Origin: Bacteroidota bacterium
GTDB lineage: Bacteria; Bacteroidota; Bacteroidia; Bacteroidales; Rikenellaceae
Assembly (NCBI GenBank): GCA_023443765.1
Contig: JAEZTA010000164.1
Span: 1-9,269 of the forward strand
Direction: 5' to 3'
Length of the DNA: 9,269 nt
In this document: one piece after another, positions 1 through 6,575 of the stretch
Numbering within the stretch: position 1 is the first letter of the stretch
Layout: the number at the start of each line of letters is the position of its first letter
Notes under the pieces: generated by a model
The model's database searches: none
Seen by the model: only the letters and a program-made list of their open reading frames with translations
What the model was told of the DNA's origin: nothing
Position numbers and translations under genes: made by a program

Positions 1-835
1 CGATGATCCAGTTGTGGTCGTAACCGGCGCCGTTGCGCAGTTGCTCGTTGTCGGCGCCGATGCGCTCGCCGATGGCGTGCGGCTCGCGGAAGTCGAACGG
101 CGTGCCCGTCACGTCGGCGATCTCGCCGGTGGGGATCAGCACCGAGTCGACCGGCGTGGTCTGGCTGGCGTTGATGGTCATCACATTGTCGAGGACCGTG
201 CCGTTACCTTCGCCCTTGAGGTTGAAGAAGGGGTGGTGCGACAGGTTCACGACCGTCGGCTTGTCGGTGGTGGCCTTGTAGTCGATGCGGAACTCGTTTT
301 CGGGCGTGAGCGAGTAGGTCATCTCGATTTGCAGATTGCCCGGGAAGCCCTCCTGTCCGTCGGCGTGGAGGTAGCTCAGCACCAACTTGGTGTCGGAGGC
401 CGAAACTACGTCCCAGACCACGCGGTCCAGTCCGCTGAGGCCGCCGTGGAGCGTTTGCCCGTTGTTGTTGATCGGGAGCGTATACTCCGTGCCGTCGAGC
501 GTGAAGGTGCCCTTGGCGATACGGTTGGCATAGGGGCCTACGACGGCGCCGAGGAAGCGCTCGCCGGTATTGTTGATGTAACGGTCGATCGTCTCGTAAC
601 CGAGCACGATGTCCTCGTAATTACCCTCGCGGTCGGAGGTCCAGAGCGATACGACGCGGGCGCCGTAGTTGGTGACCTGCATGGTCACGTCGCCCGCATG
701 GAGCGTGTAAAGTTCGACGGGTTTGCCGTCTACCTCCGCTTTGAAGGCCTCGTTGCTGAAGAGCGTGATTTTCGGTTCCTGACTTCCGCAGGCGGCCAGC
801 AGCAGGGTGCAGAGTGCGATGAAATTTCTTTTCAT
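1..835 (-). CDS. galM: Aldose 1-epimerase (galactose mutarotase family), lipoprotein, 3' end cut by window
   Basis: Aldose 1-epimerases interconvert the alpha and beta anomers of hexoses such as galactose and glucose. The visible 278 codons start at the ATG ending at 835. The protein begins with a short hydrophobic signal ending in a lipobox (LAAC, Cys16), so it should be a periplasm-facing lipoprotein rather than the cytosolic E. coli type. Family motifs appear in order: NYGAR (56-60), GPYANRIAKG (100-109), QTLHGG with His130, NLSHHPFFNL (197-206) with the presumed catalytic His201, IPTGE, GTPFDFR and YDHNW with Asp273. The C-terminal catalytic Glu lies beyond the window edge and cannot be checked. 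The start is 30 bp from the stop of the upstream sulfatase, so it is probably the last visible gene of a three-gene operon, acting on sugar released after desulfation. The role is firm; the natural sugar is unknown. Confidence 0.93.
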   Translation of the reverse strand, partial: MKRNFIALCTLLLAACGSQEPKITLFSNEAFKAEVDGKPVELYTLHAGDVTMQVTNYGARVVSLWTSDREGNYEDIVLGYETIDRYINNTGERFLGAVVGPYANRIAKGTFTLDGTEYTLPINNNGQTLHGGLSGLDRVVWDVVSASDTKLVLSYLHADGQEGFPGNLQIEMTYSLTPENEFRIDYKATTDKPTVVNLSHHPFFNLKGEGNGTVLDNVMTINASQTTPVDSVLIPTGEIADVTGTPFDFREPHAIGERIGADNEQLRNGAGYDHNWII

Positions 836-865
836 GGATTTGTTTTTGGGTTCTTGCATGCAAAG

Positions 866-2344
866 TTAATCATTCCGTGAGTTTTGCGGTCTCGTTTTAC
901 CGTGATTTTTCTTTTTGGGCTGGGATTCGGGAGCCTCTTCCTTGTGGAACATGTGTTCTTTGGCCTCCATCTCCGTCTCCTGTCCCCGGTCGCCCTGGCC
1001 CTCCATCCACCCGAGCAGTTTGGCGCGCAGGGCGGCTTTCTCCCCGGCATATTTCGGGTCGTCGGCCAGGTTGCGGGTCTGGAACGGGTCGTTGACGATG
1101 TCGTAAAGCTCCTCGCCGGGGCGGTGCTGGTAGCGGTCGACCTGTCGGCGGGCAAATTCGTCGGTTGCGGCCTTCTCCTTCCACGAAACCCACCAGTTCC
1201 GTTTCGGGTGTGTGGACATGCACTTGAACGTCGCTTCGGGCGTGAGGTTCAGGATGTAGGCGAAGCGGTCGTTACGCACCGAGCGGATGCCGTAATATTC
1301 CGGTCCGGCGTGGATGCCGCGGCTGGTCTGGATGGCGTAGACCTCCTGTTTGAAACTTTTCGCCTCGCCTTTGACGACGGGCAGGAAACTGCGGCCGTCG
1401 AGGCCTTCGGGAATCTTCCCTCCGGCGATGTCGACCAGCGTCGGGGTCACGTCGACGTATTCGCACAGGGCGTCGGTCGTCGTGCCGGGCCGGACTACCC
1501 CGGGCCAGCGTACGACGAAGCCCGTCTGCAAACCTTCGTCGTAGCAGGTCCATTTGCCGAACGGGAACGAATAGCCCTGTTCGCTGGTGAAGATGAAGAC
1601 GGTGTTTTCGTCGAGTCCGTATTTGTGGAGCAGCGAATCCACGGCGCCCACCTGGCCGTCCAGCACGTTGATCTCCGCGAGGTAGTTGCGGAACTGCCTG
1701 CGTGTCGCGGGGGTATCGACGAGGTTGCAGGGCAGGGTCAGTTCGTCGGGATTCCAAAGGCTCTGGTCGCCGAGCGTCCACGGGTCATGGGGTTCGGTCG
1801 AGCCGACGTAGAGGAAGAACGGTTCGCCCGTCCGGGCAACGTCGGCCAGGAACGGTTCGATCTTTTCGGGATGCACGCTGCGCAGCGACTCCTCCGAGAG
1901 GTACTCGAACGGGAACGCTTCGATCGGCGCGATGTGCCGCTTGCCCTGCAGGGCGACGCGGTAACCGGCATCCTTGAGGTATTTGGGCAGCGTTTGGACG
2001 CCGTCGTCGAGCCGCGTGTGGTTGGGATAGGCGCCCGAGCGGACGGGGTAAAGCCCCGTGAGCAGGCAGTGGCGCGTTGGGGAGCTCATGGCTGTCGCCT
2101 GGAAGAAACGTTCGAAACGGATGCCCTGCGAGGCCAGCCGGTCGATGTTGGGCGTGATGGCGTCGGGGCTTCCGTAGCACCCCAGGTCGTAGTGGCGGCA
2201 GTCGTCGGCGATTACGAGCACGATGTTGGGGCGCTTCGGGGTTTGTTTGGCCGCGGGTTTTGCGGCTTGAGCCGCGCTGCCGGAGAGCAGGGCCAGCGAG
2301 GCTCCGAGTCCGATTTTTCCGGCAGGGATCATTCTGTTGTTCAT
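866..2344 (-). CDS. Secreted S1-family sulfatase, heparan N-sulfatase (SGSH)-like
   Basis: This type I sulfatase should hydrolyse a sulfate ester or sulfamate on a glycan in the periplasm. I chose the ATG at 2344 (492 aa): it directly precedes a signal peptide (cleavage near AQA-27) and leaves 29 bp after the upstream stop, whereas the longer frame to 2413 would add a non-signal stretch and overlap that gene. Seen: metal ligands D47-D48, formylglycine site S87-S-P-T-R91 (serine type, matured by an anaerobic sulfatase-maturating enzyme), GKRH (K135, H137) where many relatives have GKWH, EPH (H186), SEQG (E255-Q256) where most have SDNG, and K264. The C-terminal part (R-S-V-x-x-x-R-F, ELYDIVNDPFQTRNLADDP) resembles human SGSH from memory. 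The last ~30 residues are charged and Lys/Asn-rich. It is flanked by a sulfatase and galM in one operon. The sulfatase call is secure; SGSH-like specificity is inference. Confidence 0.9.
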   Translation of the reverse strand: MNNRMIPAGKIGLGASLALLSGSAAQAAKPAAKQTPKRPNIVLVIADDCRHYDLGCYGSPDAITPNIDRLASQGIRFERFFQATAMSSPTRHCLLTGLYPVRSGAYPNHTRLDDGVQTLPKYLKDAGYRVALQGKRHIAPIEAFPFEYLSEESLRSVHPEKIEPFLADVARTGEPFFLYVGSTEPHDPWTLGDQSLWNPDELTLPCNLVDTPATRRQFRNYLAEINVLDGQVGAVDSLLHKYGLDENTVFIFTSEQGYSFPFGKWTCYDEGLQTGFVVRWPGVVRPGTTTDALCEYVDVTPTLVDIAGGKIPEGLDGRSFLPVVKGEAKSFKQEVYAIQTSRGIHAGPEYYGIRSVRNDRFAYILNLTPEATFKCMSTHPKRNWWVSWKEKAATDEFARRQVDRYQHRPGEELYDIVNDPFQTRNLADDPKYAGEKAALRAKLLGWMEGQGDRGQETEMEAKEHMFHKEEAPESQPKKKNHGKTRPQNSRND

Positions 2345-2373
2345 GTTATGCGGGTTCGGGTCGTTGACGGACG

Positions 2374-3765
2374 TTACTGCTGTTCGCCGCCGATGCGGGG
2401 ACGGCGCTCCCACCAGGCCAGCACGGTCTTCGAGAGGTCGCGGACAAGGTCGGGATTCGTCCCGGCGAGGTTTTTCGTTTCGTTGATGTCCTCGGCGATG
2501 TTATAGAGTTCGGCGTTCGAGCCGTCGGGGTTGACGAGCAGTTTCCAGTCGCCGCGGCGGATCGCCAGCGAAGGGCTGTGGTGGTATTTGTCGCGCGGGA
2601 ACATGAAGGCTTCGTTACGGCCGAAATCCCACATCAGGTCGCCTTTGCGCGAGGAGGGCGTTCCGAGCAGGGCTTTGCTCATGTCTTCGCCGCTCGAACG
2701 GTAACTTTTCGGCAGCCGGGCTTTGGCGATTTTGCAGAGCGAGGGCAGCAGGTCGACGGCGCAGACCACCGTCTTGTCGTCCACCTTCCCGGCCTCGATC
2801 ACCCCGGGCCAGCGGATGATGAAGGGCATGCGGATGCCGCCTTCGTAGAGGCTGTTCTTGACGCCGCGCATGCCGTTCGTGCGCAGTTGGCGGAAACTCG
2901 GTGCCGGGCCGTTGTCCGAGGTGAAGATGACGATGGTGTTGTCGCTCAGCCCCAGTTCGTCGAGCCGCGTGAGGAAACGGCCGATCTGGCGGTCGTACTC
3001 GGCGAGCACCTCCGTGAAGTTGGGCTGCGAATTCCAGTCCTTCTGCTTGTGCTGCGACTCCTCGTCGGGAACCCACGGCGTGTGCATGTCGTCGGGCCAG
3101 AGGTTGATGAAGCAGGGTTTGTCCTTGTGGCGGATCAGGAAGTCGAGCGTCTTATCGACGAAGTAGCCCGTGCGGCTCCAGCGTTTCACCTCGTCCTTGT
3201 CGCTCCAGATCCAGTTCGTGGCGGTCAGTTCGGGAGCCGGATCGGGGCTTTCCCATGTCGAGCAGTATTCGTCGAACCCGAACGAGGGGATCGACGGGGC
3301 GTTCTTCACGTCGCGGCCGCCGCCCATGTGCCATTTGCCGAAGTGTCCGGTGGCGTACCCCGCGTCGTGGAGGATGCGGGCCATCGAAGGCGCGTCGGCG
3401 GCGAGGAAGTCGGCCTGCTCGCAGGCGGCGTTGCCCTTGCGGGTCTGGAGATAGGTGTTGATGCCCCATTCCATGGGGAACACGCCCGTCGTGAGACCTA
3501 CGCGCGAGGGCGAGCTAACGGGAGCGGAGGAGTAGTAGCTGTTCAGCACGAGGCCCTGCGAGGCGAGGCGGTCGATGGCGGGCGTTTCGACCCAGCCCGT
3601 GTTGGTGTACGAGAGGTCGCCGATGCCCATGTCGTCGGTGTAGATGATCACGATGTTGGGACGGGCCTGCGGCGCCTGCGCCTTTGCTTTTGCGGGGGCC
3701 TGGGCCGTGGCCGAGGCGACGGTTCCGACGCCCAGCAGTCCGGTGAGGAGGGTACGCTTATTCAT
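2374..3765 (-). CDS. Secreted S1-family sulfatase, GALNS/arylsulfatase A-like
   Basis: This 463-aa sulfatase is the first gene of the leftward operon. The ATG at 3765 is followed by a clear Sec signal peptide (basic MNKR, Leu/Gly/Ala core, probable cleavage after ATAQA-23) and an Ala/Lys/Gln linker. The alkaline-phosphatase-like sulfatase fold starts at RPNIVIIYTDDMG with D44-D45 as metal ligands. The active-site signature is S84-S-P-S-R88, so Ser84 should become formylglycine through an anaerobic maturase. GKWHMGGG gives K144 and H146, DDMH gives H228, FTSDNG gives D284-N285, and RGVKNSLYEGG gives K303; all expected catalytic residues are present. The C-terminal subdomain ends with LYNIAEDINETKNLA, the usual sulfatase tail. 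The N-terminal half resembles N-acetylgalactosamine-6-sulfatase and arylsulfatase A types, but the substrate cannot be read from sequence alone. A likely promoter lies in the divergent region upstream. Confidence 0.93.
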   Translation of the reverse strand: MNKRTLLTGLLGVGTVASATAQAPAKAKAQAPQARPNIVIIYTDDMGIGDLSYTNTGWVETPAIDRLASQGLVLNSYYSSAPVSSPSRVGLTTGVFPMEWGINTYLQTRKGNAACEQADFLAADAPSMARILHDAGYATGHFGKWHMGGGRDVKNAPSIPSFGFDEYCSTWESPDPAPELTATNWIWSDKDEVKRWSRTGYFVDKTLDFLIRHKDKPCFINLWPDDMHTPWVPDEESQHKQKDWNSQPNFTEVLAEYDRQIGRFLTRLDELGLSDNTIVIFTSDNGPAPSFRQLRTNGMRGVKNSLYEGGIRMPFIIRWPGVIEAGKVDDKTVVCAVDLLPSLCKIAKARLPKSYRSSGEDMSKALLGTPSSRKGDLMWDFGRNEAFMFPRDKYHHSPSLAIRRGDWKLLVNPDGSNAELYNIAEDINETKNLAGTNPDLVRDLSKTVLAWWERRPRIGGEQQ

Positions 3766-3862
3766 GGTTTGCGGTTTTGTGAGTTTGCATGTCGTTTTTC
3801 TGCTTCCGGGGCGGCTTTACGCTGCGGTGTTGCCGCCAGCCGGTAGGGCCGGTTTTTCGATT

Positions 3863-3870
3863 GCAAGATA
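3863..3870 (-). promoter_or_regulatory. Possible -7 promoter element for the sulfatase-sulfatase-galM operon
   Basis: On the minus strand this reads TATCTTGC, one mismatch from the Bacteroidetes -7 consensus TAnnTTTG, in an AT-rich stretch about 95 nt upstream of the ATG at 3765. No good TTTG -33 element stands 19-21 bp upstream, so it is either activator-dependent or not the true promoter. Confidence 0.35.
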
Positions 3871-3910
3871 GTTATTATATAAGTGGCGGAATTGAAAAAA
3901 TTGGCCAAAA

Positions 3911-3948
3911 CAGGCCACGGAATGTTCAAAATACATTTCGTGGTCCTG
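3911..3948 (+). promoter_or_regulatory. Interrupted inverted repeat / potential RNA hairpin
   Basis: The left arm CAGGCCACGGAATG (3911-3924) pairs with the right arm CATTTCGTGGTCCTG (3934-3948) across a 9-nt loop. There is one bulged base on the right arm and one G-T pair. In plus-strand RNA the G-U wobble gives a continuous 14-pair stem with one bulged U; on the minus strand that position is an A-C mismatch. There is no T-run after it, so it is not a plain terminator. It could be a leader structure of the plus-strand sulfatase or an operator dyad. Confidence 0.5.
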
Positions 3949-4066
3949 AGTCGGGACTTGGCAGGAGGTATTCCGTGCGTCTGAATTCCCCGGCCGGAGA
4001 CGGGTTTTAGACGAACAGGAGGGCATTTGCCGAATTTTCGACACTTTTTGGCTGAAAAACGGCCTT

Positions 4067-4083
4067 CATTCCCCCGGGGAATG
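4067..4083. promoter_or_regulatory. Perfect 17-bp palindrome upstream of sulfatase 3, candidate operator
   Basis: CATTCCCC-C-GGGGAATG is an exact 8-bp inverted repeat around one central base. It ends 34 bp before the ATG at 4118 and just upstream of the -7-like TACCTTAG (4086-4093). The position suits a repressor or activator operator, or a hairpin in the mRNA leader. No regulator gene is visible in the window. Confidence 0.45.
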
Positions 4084-4117
4084 GATACCTTAGCGGTAAC
4101 TAAATCCGAAACCGACA

Positions 4118-5521
4118 ATGAATCGAAACCTGCTTTGCCGAAGCCTGCTCGGAACAGGCGCCTGTCTGGCCGCTGCACTCCCGGTCGTTGCCGCCGGAAA
4201 CGGCGAACGCCCCAACATCCTGTTTATCGTAGCCGACGACCTGGGCTGGGGCGATGTGAGTTATCACGGAAGTGTCATCCCGACGCCCAACATCGATGCA
4301 CTGGCTGCCAGGGGCATCGAGATGGACCGTTTTTATACCGCCCCGGTCAGTTCCCCGACCCGCGCGGGGCTTATGACCGGACGTTATCCGAGCCGTTTCG
4401 GCATCCGGAAGACGGTGATTCCGCCCTGGCGCGACTATGGGCTTGATCCCGAAGAACAGACTTTGGCCGATATGCTCGCCGCCAACGGGTATGCCCACCG
4501 TGCGATCATCGGCAAGTGGCACCTGGGCCACGGACGGCAGGCGTATTATCCGCTCAGGCGGGGATTCACCCATTTCTACGGCTGCCTGAACGGGGCGCTC
4601 GACTATTTCACCCACGAACGCGAAGGCGAACTGGACTGGCACAACGACTGGGAGTCGTGCCACGACAAAGGTTATTCGACCGACCTGATCGCCGAAGAAG
4701 CGGTGCGCTGCATCGGAGAATACGCCCCCGAAGGGCCGTTCTTCCTCTACGTGGCGTTCAACGCGCCCCATACGCCGTTCCAGGCTCCCGAGGACGAGAT
4801 TGCCGGGCATATTTCCCCGGAGAAGTTCGCTGCGCTGACGCCCCGCGAGAAGGATGCCTATACCTACCGCGCCATGGTGACCCGGATGGACAAGGGTGTG
4901 GGCCGCATCCTCGAAAAACTGGAAAAGAGCGGGCAGTTGGAAAACACGCTGGTGCTCTTCATGAGCGACAACGGCGGTATTCCCAACCTGCCCGGTGGTT
5001 CGAGTTGCGCCCCGCTGCGCGGCCATAAGGGGCGCGAATGGGACGGCGGAGTCCGCGTTCCGGCTGTGCTCTATTGGAAAGGCCATTTTGTGGAAGGCAT
5101 CCGCTCGACGCAGCTTGCGGCATTCGTCGACATGGCGCCCACAATCGCCGCACTGGTCGGTGCCGGGGAGCCTCCGCGTCCGTACGACGGGGTGAACCTG
5201 CTTCCGGTGCTGACGGGTAAGACTGCCTCGTTCTCCCGCGACCTGTACCTGGGTTGCGGCGCGGCGGTCAGCGGCGACTACAAACTGATCCTCAGAGGGG
5301 GCAACCGGGCGATGCAGCTCAAGAGCGATTACCTGGTCTACTATCCCGGGGATGCCTATGAGACGCAGAACCGGATCGAAGAGCATGCCGCCGAGACCGA
5401 ACGCCTGCGCAATTACATCATCCGCTACGACACGATCCGCCCATCCCATCCCGAACTGCCTTACGGTCAGGGTAAGGATGGATTCAAGGCTCCTGTGGAG
5501 TGGCGCGTTGTCAAACCCTGA
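4118..5521 (+). CDS. Secreted S1-family sulfatase, arylsulfatase B-like
   Basis: This 467-aa sulfatase is divergent from the other two. An N-terminal signal peptide ends near VVAA-26; Cys16 lies in the hydrophobic core, but TGAC is a poor lipobox, so I expect a soluble periplasmic enzyme. Catalytic residues: D40-D41 (VADDLGWGD), formylglycine site S78-S-P-T-R82 (serine type), GKWHLGHG with K133 and H135, APH with H218, SDNGG with D284-N285, and K304 in RGHKGREWDGG, where most relatives have EGG. GALDYFTHE (159-167) and the spacing from SDNGG to RGHK match animal arylsulfatase B (GalNAc-4-sulfatase) as remembered, so a sulfated galactosamine or galactose target is plausible but not shown. It is preceded by the palindromic region and followed by its own terminator, so it looks monocistronic. 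No Shine-Dalgarno site precedes the ATG, which is normal in Bacteroidetes. Confidence 0.93.
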   Translation: MNRNLLCRSLLGTGACLAAALPVVAAGNGERPNILFIVADDLGWGDVSYHGSVIPTPNIDALAARGIEMDRFYTAPVSSPTRAGLMTGRYPSRFGIRKTVIPPWRDYGLDPEEQTLADMLAANGYAHRAIIGKWHLGHGRQAYYPLRRGFTHFYGCLNGALDYFTHEREGELDWHNDWESCHDKGYSTDLIAEEAVRCIGEYAPEGPFFLYVAFNAPHTPFQAPEDEIAGHISPEKFAALTPREKDAYTYRAMVTRMDKGVGRILEKLEKSGQLENTLVLFMSDNGGIPNLPGGSSCAPLRGHKGREWDGGVRVPAVLYWKGHFVEGIRSTQLAAFVDMAPTIAALVGAGEPPRPYDGVNLLPVLTGKTASFSRDLYLGCGAAVSGDYKLILRGGNRAMQLKSDYLVYYPGDAYETQNRIEEHAAETERLRNYIIRYDTIRPSHPELPYGQGKDGFKAPVEWRVVKP

Positions 5522-5535
5522 GGAGGTGGTATTGG

Positions 5536-5579
5536 AAAACGAAATGGGGCGAGGTATACACCTTGGCCCGTTTCGTTTT
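5536..5579 (+). terminator. Intrinsic terminator of sulfatase 3
   Basis: A long imperfect stem begins 14 nt after the stop codon. AAAACGAAA (5536-5544) pairs with TTTCGTTTT (5571-5579), GGG with CCC, and AGGT with ACCT around the loop ATAC (5556-5559), with one G-G mismatch and two wobbles. The A-rich left base and T-rich right base fit an intrinsic terminator; as the T stretch is part of the stem it may also act in the other direction. Confidence 0.7.
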
Positions 5580-5631
5580 GAGTTCATTCCGGTTAATGCC
5601 GAATGGCATATTCGTGATTTGGGAGGTATAT

Positions 5632-5672
5632 ACAAAAAAGTAAGCCTCGTAATCGTATGATTACGAGGCTTA
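5632..5672 (-). terminator. Intrinsic terminator of tRNA-Leu
   Basis: A perfect 14-bp stem, TAAGCCTCGTAATC (5641-5654) with its complement at 5659-5672 around the loop GTAT, is followed on the minus strand by a six-T run (5639-5634). It begins 6 nt past the 3' end of the tRNA. The plus strand has no T-run after the stem, so it serves the minus-strand tRNA transcript. Confidence 0.85.
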
Positions 5673-5677
5673 ACCAG

Positions 5678-5759
5678 TGCCCAGGACAGGAATCGAACCT
5701 GCACGCCTTGCGGCACACGCACCTGAAACGTGCGCGTCTACCTATTCCGCCACCTGGGC
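5678..5759 (-). tRNA. tRNA-Leu (anticodon CAG)
   Basis: The acceptor arms GCCCAGG (5759-5753) and CCTGGGC (5685-5679) pair perfectly, with discriminator A at 5678. The D-arm contains GGTAGAC. The anticodon stem CACGT/GCGTG closes the seven-base loop TTCAGGT, giving anticodon CAG with G37, as in E. coli tRNA-Leu(CAG). A long type II variable arm with GCC/GGC pairing and a TTCGATT T-loop complete it. CCA is not encoded (the DNA continues CTGG), so it must be added by the nucleotidyltransferase. It reads CUG codons. Confidence 0.95.
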
Positions 5760-5779
5760 ATTTCTGGAATTGTGGTGTG

Positions 5780-5809
5780 CAAAAGTAATACTTTTTTCTG
5801 AATCGCCAA
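5780..5809 (-). promoter_or_regulatory. Promoter of tRNA-Leu
   Basis: The minus strand has TACTTTTG (5787-5780), an exact match to the -7 consensus TAnnTTTG, and TTGG (5809-5806) about 18-19 bp upstream as a -33-like element. Transcription would start near 5773, about 14 nt before the mature tRNA. The promoter sits in the gap after lspA, so the tRNA need not depend on readthrough. Confidence 0.7.
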
Positions 5810-5828
5810 CTCTTTTTGCGAAAAAAAT

Positions 5829-6443
5829 CTACTTGCTGAAGAATTTGTACTGAAACAGAAGCAGATAGACTACGGCTACCGAGATGTAAGCATCGGCCAG
5901 GTTGAAAATCGCGCCGAAGAAGTAGTTGTTGCTGTCGACCAGGAACCGCAGCAGGCGGGGTATGCCGTTCCATTGGAACAGCGGGAAATAGAACATGTCG
6001 ACGACCTTGCCCATCATGAATCCCGCGTAATGTCCCCCGAAGTGCGCCACCGTATAGGGCGTCGATTCGGAGAAGATCAGTCCGTAGAATGCACTGTCGA
6101 GGATGTTGCCCATGGCGCCCGCGAAGATCAGCGCGAGGCCTACGATCACTCCCTTGGGTGTGTCCTTCCGTTTGGTGCAGAGGTGGTACATCAGCCAACC
6201 GATGAATCCGACCATGACGATCCGGAAGACGCCCAGCAGCAACTTGCCCCAGTCGAAGCCTCCGCCCGAGGCGATGTGCATGCCGAAGGCCGCACCGTTG
6301 TTCTCGATGAACCGCAGTTGGAACCAGTCGGGAAAGACGATGATCGACTCGTCGAGGTGCATGTGGGTCTTGATCCAGATTTTGAGCGCCTGGTCTGCGA
6401 CGAGCAGCAGCACGATCAGCAACGATATTTTCCTGAAATTCAT
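5829..6443 (-). CDS. lspA: Lipoprotein signal peptidase (signal peptidase II)
   Basis: LspA is an inner-membrane aspartyl protease that removes the signal peptide of diacylglyceryl-modified prolipoproteins just before the lipobox Cys. I use the ATG at 6443 (204 aa); the longer frame to 6467 starts with TTG and would overlap the -7 element. Seen: the N-terminal membrane segment with ADQALK (D17), ENNGAAFG (47-54), GNILD (112-116) with catalytic Asp116, VVD (147-149), and FNLAD (180-184) with catalytic Asp184. About four hydrophobic segments are visible. It is longer than E. coli LspA (164 aa), mainly through residues 121-148 and 153-175, as I recall for Bacteroidetes homologues. GNILDS has Ser where many have Arg. 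Two lipoprotein genes nearby (galM, the subtilase) are among its probable substrates, but the adjacency need not be functional. Confidence 0.96.
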   Translation of the reverse strand: MNFRKISLLIVLLLVADQALKIWIKTHMHLDESIIVFPDWFQLRFIENNGAAFGMHIASGGGFDWGKLLLGVFRIVMVGFIGWLMYHLCTKRKDTPKGVIVGLALIFAGAMGNILDSAFYGLIFSESTPYTVAHFGGHYAGFMMGKVVDMFYFPLFQWNGIPRLLRFLVDSNNYFFGAIFNLADAYISVAVVYLLLFQYKFFSK

Positions 6444-6464
6444 AATCGCAATTGTAATTCGTTG

Positions 6465-6472
6465 CAAAAATA
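6465..6472 (-). promoter_or_regulatory. -7 promoter element of lspA
   Basis: The minus strand reads TATTTTTG, an exact TAnnTTTG match, about 22 nt upstream of the lspA ATG, implying a very short leader. No convincing TTTG -33 element is present upstream. Confidence 0.5.
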
Positions 6473-6544
6473 GTAAAAAATCTTCTTTTTCAGGGGTATG
6501 GCGCGATTTTCCCTTCGGGCTGATGCACTTTGGCGGAAAAATTA

Positions 6545-6552
6545 TAACTTTG
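6545..6552 (+). promoter_or_regulatory. -7 promoter element of the subtilase gene
   Basis: TAACTTTG matches TAnnTTTG exactly and ends 23 nt before the ATG at 6576. A TTTG at 6529-6532 is only 12 bp upstream, too close for the usual 19-21 bp spacing, so the -33 element is unclear. It is divergent from the lspA element about 70 bp away. Confidence 0.5.
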
Positions 6553-6575
6553 AAAAATCTAATATTTGACGATTT

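Larger units (their letters stand above)
3766..4117. promoter_or_regulatory. Divergent intergenic region between sulfatase genes
   Basis: These 352 bp separate the two divergent sulfatase units and hold no convincing gene. They contain a possible minus-strand -7 element, an interrupted dyad, a 17-bp palindrome close to the plus-strand start, and two AGGAGG-like runs (3963-3968 and 4017-4022). The first run stands 6 nt before a GTG that opens an 11-codon mini-ORF (3975-4010). No full TTTG / TAnnTTTG pair was found for the plus-strand gene. TACATTTC (3932-3939) and TACCTTAG (4086-4093) are the nearest -7-like sequences and each has one mismatch. This is the most probable site for control of the cluster. 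Confidence 0.6.

Noticed and set aside
2345..2413. N-terminal extension of the SGSH-like sulfatase to 2413
   Set aside because: It would add 23 residues ahead of a good signal peptide and overlap the upstream gene by 40 bp; the ATG at 2344 gives a normal exported protein.
3762..4178. Minus-strand frame of 138 codons across the divergent sulfatase region
   Set aside because: It overlaps the start of both neighbouring genes, has no recognisable domain, and the region contains promoter-like and dyad elements instead.
4027..4446. TTG-start frame of 139 codons preceded by AGGAGGG
   Set aside because: Most of it overlaps sulfatase 3 in another frame with an Arg/Pro/Gly-rich product. The Shine-Dalgarno match alone is weak evidence in Bacteroidetes.
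14..5722. Long open frames opposite the real genes (14-880 +, 884-2506 +, 2578-3846 +, 4100-5722 -), up to 540 codons
   Set aside because: They lie antisense to genes with complete family motifs. Their products are Val/Ala/Gly/Arg/Glu-rich with no domain or signal, as expected when GC-rich codons leave few stops on the opposite strand.
5812..5828. T-rich minus-strand run with TTTTT/AAAAA pairing after lspA as a terminator
   Set aside because: The stem is AT-only and tiny; it cannot be supported as a terminator, and the tRNA promoter follows closely.
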